A stretch of 64,000 bases of DNA. It comes from Kuschelorhynchus macadamiae (lineage: Eukaryota; Arthropoda; Insecta; Coleoptera; Curculionidae). Under the pieces are notes generated by a model. The model was not told the origin of the DNA. It ran no database searches and worked only from the letters and a program-made list of their open reading frames with translations. How positions within the stretch are numbered: the first letter of the stretch is position 1; every line of letters starts with the position of its first letter. The DNA is taken from NCBI GenBank assembly GCA_030620095.1, contig JAUTXW010000932.1, positions 434,001-498,000 on the forward strand, written 5' to 3'. Below, piece after piece: positions 55,899 through 64,000 of the stretch. The translations under genes and the position numbers were made by a program.

Positions 55899-56622
55899 GG
55901 TTCAAGCGTTCTTAAGATACTTGAGCTTGAACCAAAAATGAGCCTGCGGGGTACCAAATTTTAAAATCTCATATTTTTGTAAGTTTTGAAGATATAATCT
56001 TCATATTTTGCAGACTATCGGTAAATAATCTTAGGTTCCTATTTTTTTTATTGAATTTGTCTATTTTTATAAAGGGTGTCCTAAATTCAACGGCAAACAT
56101 TCACATTTTCAAAGCCTTTAAAGTCCGTTTTTTTAAATGGGACACCCTATAACTTTATGCACTATCAAATGTAGAATTTAATTTTCTATCGAACTGTATT
56201 AAGGTTCCCTATACCTATTCGTAACCATTTTCGAAATAATCAGATTTTTATTAAACTATCATATGTATTTGCTAAATGCTTACACCTTCCTGTAGTAAGC
56301 CATGGAAAAACAATTGTTGTGCTTTTCTATTCAATATGAATAATTATTCGCGGAGAATATTTCAAAATATTGGAGAGAATGTGCCATGTTTTTAATGAAA
56401 AACATCCTCATTTATCGCCAATGAACAAGAGAAAATTGAAGAGGATTGAAACGAAATTTTTTCGTTTCGGAAAAGTTAAAGTTATAAAAAATGTAATAAA
56501 TTGTTTACATTATTTTTAACCATATCTACTAACTTCGAGACTGTTCGAAACTTGTTTTAGTGAACTTAAAAATTATAGCAATCTAACAATCAACAACAAA
56601 TAAATAAAATAATAAATTTGAA

Positions 56623-57615
56623 TTATAACAAATGTTCTATATGCTGTCCGTTCATTTGAAGACACATTTCAATTCTTCTTTGTACAGTTGCTGTGGCCCG
56701 TCGAATTTGTCCATTTTCTAATTCGGCAAAAGCTGTTCATATGCTGTCCAGGGGATCTTGTTGGTTATTTATTGGGGAAGTATATACTTTACCTTTAATA
56801 AATCCCAATAAATAAAAGTCTAGGGGTGTTGGAGATTGGAGATAAACTGCAGCGGAATTTTGTGCTGGTGCCCCATCTAATTGATACCAATAATTTTGCA
56901 GCTCACTAATAGGAATTTCTTCTATAGATTCGAAAACCGTCCCTCATAGAATTTCCAAATACTTATCACCGTTTAAATTGTCTTCATAAATACAGTACCG
57001 CACCTGATTATTTAATACTATACCGAAAACATTGAAGCTAAACCTCTCTTGAGAACGCGTTTCTCGTAAAGCGTGCGGATTTTCTGCTGCCCAGAAATGT
57101 TCGTTTCTTCTATTTGTTATTCCTTCTCTAGAAAATTTCGCTTCATCGGTCCAAAATATTTTTGAAAGGAATTGAGGGTCCTCTTGAATTTTCAAAAACA
57201 TGAATTCGCAAAATTTTACTCGTCGGGCGTCATCACCAGGTCTCAAGGCTTGCACGTTTTGGAAGGAATAAGGGTGCATATGATGTTCGCTGAAGATTCT
57301 TTGGACAGATGAAGAAGAAATTCCCAAATCGTTTTCTGCAGACGGTATTGAACTTTGCGGGTTTGCGTGGAAATAAGCTAATGTGTTTATTACGTTATCC
57401 TCGGCATTTGTCACTGGTTTCGGAACATTTTTTGTAACTTTAACCTTGCCAAAACGCAAAAAGTTCATTTCAATCTTCTTGAATTTTGACTTGTTCATTG
57501 GCGGCAAATCAGGGTGGCGTTCATTAAACACACGACACGTTCTCTCCAAAATTTTATAACATTCTCCATGAATATAAAATAGATTGAGAATATCAGCATT
57601 TGAGTATTCTTTCAT
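56623..57615 (-). pseudogene. DUF4817 transposase of element B (nearly complete, broken)
   Basis: MKEYSNADILNLFYIHGECY opens at 57615. The frame is open for 223 codons through DAEDNVINTL-like linker sequence and the first-Asp box IFWTDEAKFSREGITNRRNE (about 57100-57160), then stops at GDKYLEIL. It resumes with ISELQNYWYQLDGAPAQNSA (second Asp) and, after a deletion of about 100 bp that removes the WIG box, SPTPLDFYLLGFIKGKVY. The end MNGQHIEHLL is at 56623. Element A derives from a similar gene by loss of the centre. Confidence 0.88.
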
Positions 57616-58100
57616 TTCGATTTAGAAGATTTAGTTTATCACTGACAGCTTTCAATAAATAAAGCATACTAATCATCTGTCATATTGGATATTGGATCTC
57701 AATTGTTTTTCCATGGCTCACCATTGGAACATGTAAACATTTAAGCAAATACACACGATATTTTTATAAATCCCAATTATTTCGAAAATGGTTACGAATA
57801 GGTATAGGGATCCTTAATACAGTTCGATAGAAAATGAAAAAAATATGAGTGTTTCAAATTTGGTACCCCTAGATATAGGACATGCTGCATAAAATAGCAT
57901 TAAAATTCTCCGTAGAATCCAAAAATATCATAAAATACAGGGTGTTCCATTTAAAATAAGCAAGTTGATACCAACTTCCGGTTAAACCGGTTAAATATTT
58001 CAAAAAAGAAGTACCCCTTGACCTTACCTTAATCCCAAAATTTGAAATTTTTATCTAAATGGCATCATCAAAAATGTTTAATGAACGGTTTGCGTGAATA

Positions 58101-58378
<278 letters not shown>

Positions 58379-58516
58379 CAAATGTAACAATAATCAATCT
58401 TAGTTGGTTTAATAAATAAAGGCAGTTTTAATCTCAATCTTCTTTCTGACTATTCCCATCGCCATGCTTGTTTTTAATTCAATTTGTGACATGCACATGC
58501 ATAATTAAAGAAATGA

Positions 58517-58660
58517 TTGGTGAACTTTATTCATGAAGAACTGGAACTAGGTTGTGGGGTCACGAAAATTTTCTTCAACTTGTCAATAGCATACGATTTG
58601 CTGAACCTAGACTATGTGGAACACAAAACTCAAATTGTTTCATATTGGGAACAGAGTGAA
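58517..58660 (+). pseudogene. LINE reverse transcriptase scrap
   Basis: VTKIFFNLSIAYDLLNLDYV, followed by EHKTQIV, resembles the RT segment that normally reads (L/F)(F/L)DLS(K/R)AFD(L/C)(L/V)N. The catalytic Asp is Asn and the surroundings have decayed. No other part of the element was seen nearby in this orientation. Confidence 0.5.
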
Positions 58661-58937
58661 AGCACTATCACTGGTAATGTCATTCTTGGGACAGAGGAAA
58701 CTAGTTGTTTTTATTTATTTTTATTTAAGTTTATTAGTCTGAAGAAAAAATACATTTTCATAGATAGGTCAAAAAGGAATTCAATAAAATAAAATACGTT
58801 ACATAGAAGAAATACTTAACATGAAAGAAAGAATTTATATTTTTTCGGATTACTGTCACATGCTCAAATTGTTTATATTGTAAATTAAATAATTACAATT
58901 GAATAATAAAATTGTTTTTTGATTATACCAATTGTCA

Positions 58938-58980
58938 AGAATAATAATAATAATAATAATTATTATTATTATTATTATTA
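58938..58980. repeat. (AAT)n(ATT)n tract
   Basis: AATAATAAT… turns into ATTATTATT…, so the tract is self-complementary. Read on the minus strand it could be the TAA-type tail of the LINE that starts at about 59200, but 200 bp of other sequence lies between. Confidence 0.8.
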
Positions 58981-59217
58981 AACCTAAGGTAACAAATGTC
59001 ATACATATTGTAATAAATATAATCTAAATAGGAGCCTAATAACTGGAAATTGCACCTAAGTGAATGAACACTTGTATGTACACAAGTATTATCTTTGAAT
59101 TTATATTGAGAATACAGTTAACCTCATGCTAAAGCGGTACAAATAAAAATTTAAAAATTACATCAACAACAAATATAATTTCTTATTTTAGCAAACCTTA
59201 TAAATATAGATGTTATC

Positions 59218-61897
59218 CTATTGAAATAGAGCTTTAAATTTATGTAAATATTTAAAAATAAAAATCCTACAACTATTATTGAATTTTTTCAGTCTTGGCA
59301 GGGATCTCAATTCTAGGGGAAGCAAGTTATACATTTTGGGACCTAAATAAGAGAAAGATCTCAATTTTTTTGATCTATTGTTTACTGGCATCTCCAATTG
59401 TTCACTGACCTTAGACCTAGTTTCATAGATGTGGTTTATAGTTTGTTTAAATTTAGTAGATTTTTTAATAAATGAGCATGTTGACAGACAATATAATCCT
59501 CTCACATCCAATATGTCCTCTGAATATAAAAGCCTGGTAGTATATCGCCTATTTTTTCGAAATATAATCTTAAGAATATAATTTTGAACTACATTTAAAG
59601 GCTTTAAGGAATTTTGATACAGACCACCCCACACCACTATACCATATCGAATTAAAGATTCAATAAGGGCTTTATACACATATAACAACAACTTTTTCTT
59701 TCTCAAAACGTGAAATTTTTACACTAGCTTCTTTATATTTTTTGTAATTCTAAGTACATGATGATCCCATCTGAGATTACGGTCAATAATTACACCCAAG
59801 TATTTTGTATATTCAACCTCTAGAATATCACCATCAAAGTTGTCAATATGAATGCTTCGGAAGTGTGGACGATTGGCTGCTGTGATGGAAAAGGCTATGT
59901 AATTCGTCTTTGAGGTATTTAAAGTTAGCTTAAATATGTCTAACCAATTTTTAATTTTGCCCATACCTTGAATGGCAAAATCACGAACAGAAGTCCATGA
60001 TGATCCTGAAAACAGAACTACAGTATCGTCAGCATAAGACAATAATGAGCCATTGTCAACGTCAGTACTAGTTAATGAGTTGATGTAAGCGATGAAAAGT
60101 ATGGGTCGCAATACAGTGCCTTAAGGTATTCCCATTGTAATGTTAAGTGGATCGCTGCAAACATCATTAATTTTGACAATCTGGGTTCGACCGCTTAAGT
60201 AACTCTCGAAGACGCTTAACGCGGTGCCCCTGACCCCATACAAACCCAAAACGTTAAGGAGAGAGCCATGAGGCACCGTATCAAACGCCTTGGCGAGGTC
60301 CAAAAACACAGCAATGCACTTATTGCTACTGTCAAGGTTGGAAGTTATGCTGTTGGTTAATTCACAAATTGCATCGGTAGTGCTCAAACCGTTCATAAAT
60401 CCAAATTGACGTTGAGATATGATATTATTTTGTTGAAGAAAGCTGACAGGCGATCTTTAAGACATTTTTCAAAGATTTTAGCAAATGTGTTGATAACACT
60501 TATTGAACGGTAGTTATTTATATCAGACTTGTCTCCAGCTTTATGGACGGGTGTTATGATAGCAATTTTAAAACAACTTGGAACTATGCCTGTTTTAAAA
60601 ATTAGATTAATTATATGAACTATTGGATTTATTAAATATATGTGAAAATCTTTAACGATTTTTGTAGTTATGCCATCACTTCCTGGAGCGCAGTTATTCT
60701 TTAGTGTGTTAATTTGTTTTATTATCTCATTTGAATTGGTAGGCTTTAGAAAAATTGATGATAAAGCAGTGAAGTCAATTCTAGAAAAACTAGAAGGAGC
60801 ATTAATTTTTTTGTACATTTTAAAACCTATGTTAGTAAAGAAATCGTTACAGAAATTGGCCATCTTCTTATTATCATCAAACTTTCCATTGTTGTTTTTG
60901 ATTTCCAAGTTTAATTTATCTTTTGTTGTATTTTCATTTGTTGCGTTTGAGATTATATGATATATTTTTTTAAGATCATTCTTACTATTTTCGATTTCAG
61001 TTTTATAATAATCATATTTTCGTTTTTGTATAATTTTATACAAATTATTTCTATAATCAGTGAATGTTTTTTGTTTTAGTTTCATCATGATATAATAAAA
61101 GTTTTTTTTCATTTTATCTTTTGTTTTAATGGAATTAATGATTCCATTAGTAATCCACGGTTTTAATTTTTTATGCTGTTTATTTTGAAATGTTTTTTTA
61201 ATTTTAGATTTATTTATTATTTCAGCCATTATTTCTAAGAATTTTTGTGTAGCAGTTTCTATATTTTGAGCTTCCAAAACACTAAACCAAGATTCAGCCT
61301 TAAAAAGCTCATCTAAAATTTGATAATTGATTTTGGAGTAAGTGAAAATTTTAGCATCTGAAGTTTTATCAGATCGAATATTGTGCTGACAGGACACACT
61401 CAACATTACAGGATAGTGATCAGTGAGTGAAGAGTGCAGAACAAAAGAAGAGTATTTAAGATTAGTTCTGAGATTCTTTTTAACAAAAATATGATCCAAT
61501 ATGGAACTAGTGTTAGAAGTTACACGAGTGGGGTTGTTAATAGCAGACAAAAAACCAAAGTGTCCCAATAGTGTAGTGTAGTCATTTACTTCATTGTTTT
61601 CTGCTGCTAAATTAATGTTCATGTCACCAATTAGAATCTCTATTTGATTTGTTGAGTTTATCGAATATAAAGTCTCAAGGTCTCTAAGAAAGCTAGGAAT
61701 GTCTGTAGAGGGGGTCTGTAAAGACATGAAACGCCCAGAGACACACCATTAACATCCAATATAATTCTACTTAGTGTAACTCCGGAATAGTCTAATTTTA
61801 TGTTAGAAATTTTAAAGTGTAAGGTAGATTTTATGTAAACAATAGTACCATCGTTAACATAATAATACATATTAGACTTAAAACATACAAGTATCAA
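59218..61897 (-). pseudogene. Jockey/CR1-like LINE ORF2 (endonuclease and RT), broken
   Basis: Minus strand. An endonuclease part with SLGVSCLYRPP (about 61750), IEILIGDMNINL (about 61625-61660), SILDHIFVKKN and SLTDHYPVML (the Asp-His pair) is followed by the RT with CAPGSDGITTKIVKD, KAGDKSDINNYRSISVINTF and AVFLDLAKAFDTVPHG. Then comes a nonsense change in GIP-stop-GTVL (60121-60123; a Gln codon in relatives). The catalytic LLSYADDTVVL and the C-terminal domain ALIESLIRYGIVVWG end at 59218. Frame breaks lie near 61720, 60415, 60120 and 59715. The 5' end (ORF1 and start of the endonuclease) is missing. Confidence 0.88.
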
Positions 61898-61929
61898 CTA
61901 CAAAACATTGAATTAAAATACCATTAAAT

Positions 61930-64000
61930 CTACACTAATAGTAAGTTGATCTCCTTATTCTCTCTTATGGCACTTTGAAAATCAGTCACTGAATAAGGAG
62001 CAATGGCTGTTAAATATTTTTTTAATTGAGATCTGAACCGTAATGAATTCAGTTGCCTGAAAGCAAGAGGCAATAGATTGTATAGATCTATGCCAACAGT
62101 GTTATTCCTATGAAGCCTGTTCTGTGGTTTTAAATATTTCCCTTGTGTCGGGTATCATGGTCATGAATGTCTGAATGAGTGGTGTGTTGATGAATGTACT
62201 TTTTTCGGTAACATATATTCTCAAGAACTATCTGACCAAAGAGAGTCAGTATAGAGTGTCGAAGAAAAAGAGGTTTACAACTCTCTGTGGATTTCATGTT
62301 AAAAATTATTCTGATGGCTTGTTTTTGCTTCATAAATACTCTCAGCAGGTTAGTGTGCGCTGCATCACCCCAAGCCAGTATTCCATAGCTCATTCTTGCG
62401 TGGAATAAGCCATGGAAAGCTATCAAAGCAGCATATTGACCAGCTGTAAAACGTACCCTACTATATAGGCAAGAAGAGAGTCTATTACAGAGAGTATTAA
62501 TATGTTCATTCCAAGATAAAGCAGGATCCAGCTGCAAACCCAAGAACTTCAGAGACACATCAGCTCTACCACCGGTTAATCTGAACTTCATGTCTAATGT
62601 TTTAGACTCATTTAATAGGAGCTTATTTGTAGCAAACCACAATCTAGCCTCATCAAACATCCTCCGAGATACATCAGACAGAATATGATCTCTATTACAT
62701 CTTATAATAAAACTGGCATCATCTGCGTAGAGCAAGGTCAAACACTGACTGTATGTTATTGAACCTGGGAGGTCATTAATGAAGATAAGAAAAAGTAGGG
62801 GTCCTAGTATAGACCCCTGAGGTACACCTCTCTTTATTTGTAAGGATGAGCTCAGCTTACCGTTGATGAAAACTTGCTGGTGTCGATTACTAAGGTAAGA
62901 CTTAAATAGGTCCAGAGTTATCCCTCTAACACCATAGTGCTCCATTTTACTGAGCAGAATGCTGTGGTCGACACAGTCGAAGGCAGAGGTGAGGTCTGTC
63001 AACAAGCATTCACTATCAAGACCTGCTTCAAAAGATTCCCACACATACTCTGACAGCCTACACATTGCATCAGATGTAGACAGGCCCCCACGGAAACCAT
63101 ATTGACCATCTGAAAAAATGCTATGTTGATCAAAGAAAGAAAATACACTCTCACACATAATGACTTCGAAAATTTTAGAGAAAATGGGTAGAATTGATAT
63201 TTGCCTATAGTTACTCATATCATTGTAATCCCCTTTTTTGTATATAGGAACGACCCTAGCCACCTTCAATGCATCTGGGAAACGCCCTTCAAGCAAGCAG
63301 GCATTTATTGTGTCAGCAAGGGGTTCAGTGATATACTGACTGCATGCCCTAACAACAAGGGAGTTAACTGAATAGATATCCTCGGTTTTTTTGTTCTTTA
63401 ATTTTTGTATTATGATCTTAATATCATCTGGGGTTACTGGCCTTATAAAAACAGAGTGTTGTTGCTTATGATTTTTACTGTTCAATACCACAATGGGATC
63501 AGCAGGAGTCACTGTTAAGGATTGTAGAATGTTTTCAGCATTGTTAACAAAAAAAGAGTTAAACTGATCAGGGCTTACATTGTCAGGTAATATTTTTGAT
63601 TTTGTATGACCAGTCTCATAGTTAATTATACCCCATATGCACTTACTTTTATTTTCAGATTGATGTATTTTACTACTGTAAAATGTTTCTTTAGCTTTCA
63701 GAAGTTGCTTACGATATATTTTACTATATTCTGTATATACATTTTTATTAATTTCGGTAGGATATTGTTTATAATATTCATAGAAAAATAACTTTAAGTC
63801 TTTGGATCTTTTAATTTCCGGAGTGACCCAGGCAGACGCATCAGGGTTTTGATTTTTAACCTGCTTGGGGAAGAAGTGTAAATTATAATAATAGGTGAAG
63901 GTAGTCAAGAAACAATCTAGTTTTTTTACAGCAGAGTCAGCAGTATAAACATCCCTCCACTGTTCACTACTAAGTGAAGCATTGAAGGCAACTACACTGC
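61930..64000 (-). CDS. LINE ORF2 (linker and RT), nearly intact, runs off the window
   Basis: The minus-strand frame is open from the window edge (64000) to about 62140. It contains a pre-RT linker (WVTPEIKRSKDLKLFFYEYY), then RPVTPDDIKIIIQKLKNKKT, VVPIYKKGDYNDMSNYRQIS, FSDGQYGFRGGLSTSDAMCR and LTDLTSAFDCVDHSIL. IKRGVPQGSILGPLLFLIFI, the catalytic box LTLLYADDASFII, and SLKFLGLQLDPALSWNEHIN follow. A one-base shift at HKGNI (about 62140) separates the last 70 residues, which end LLLV at 61930. The endonuclease would lie outside the window. Clade: Jockey/CR1-like by motif. RT copies RNA into DNA at the target site. Confidence 0.88.

Overview
This window is nuclear DNA of an insect. I suspect a beetle, but no sequence here proves the order. 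The signs are AT-rich non-coding DNA, GT-AG introns, dense nested transposable elements of insect type (DUF4817 and Tc1 mariner-group elements, pogo/Tigger, hAT, piggyBac, Penelope-like, Jockey/CR1-like and I/R1-like LINEs), and two ordinary host genes. Nothing is bacterial: no operons, ribosome binding sites or CRISPR.

Host genes. (1) A complete two-exon gene on the minus strand (exon 1 49105-49161, exon 2 39156-39353) encodes an 84-residue free-standing cathepsin-propeptide inhibitor (I29 domain, like Drosophila crammer). Its 9.75-kb intron is filled with a piggyBac, a Tc1 and a DUF4817 element plus a dispersed non-coding repeat. (2) Three plus-strand exons (53449-54063) begin a coiled-coil protein resembling TJAP1/Pif1A; the rest lies beyond the window or in DNA I cannot assign. 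(3) A possible orphan exon lies at 4880-5181.

Layout. 1-4.5 kb: three decayed DUF4817 elements. 5.2-7.65 kb: a Tc1 element split by a LINE. 7.88-13.07 kb: a 5.2-kb near-palindrome of two head-to-head Tc1-like copies, the right one intact (339 aa, one intron). 13.1-16.5 kb: a Tigger relic split by a purine-rich LINE. 16.5-21 kb: two hAT relics and a DUF7869 relic. 23.5-25.9 kb: a recent 1.17-kb tandem duplication. 26-29.4 kb: a Penelope-like element split by an intact DD82E mariner-group element. 29.4-32.4 kb: an apparently complete, possibly undescribed DNA transposon encoding an intact DUF7869 protein. 33.2-38.7 kb: a LINE split by a DUF4817 element and by a 1.66-kb non-coding transposon. 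39-49.2 kb: the I29 inhibitor gene. 51.5-52.3 kb: a MITE. 53.4-54.1 kb: the TJAP1-like exons. 54.4-58.4 kb: a DUF4817 element between two (TA)n tracts. 58.5-64 kb: LINEs.

Most interesting points: the DUF7869 element, with about 33-bp inverted termini, an AAAT duplication, reiterated subterminal motifs and an intact two-exon gene; the repeated finding that DUF4817 elements carry an inverted second copy of their own N-terminal coding region at the far end; the 5.2-kb palindrome; and insertions whose TA excision restores the host element's reading frame. All coordinates and motifs were read by eye. Family names come from motif recognition, not from database searches.
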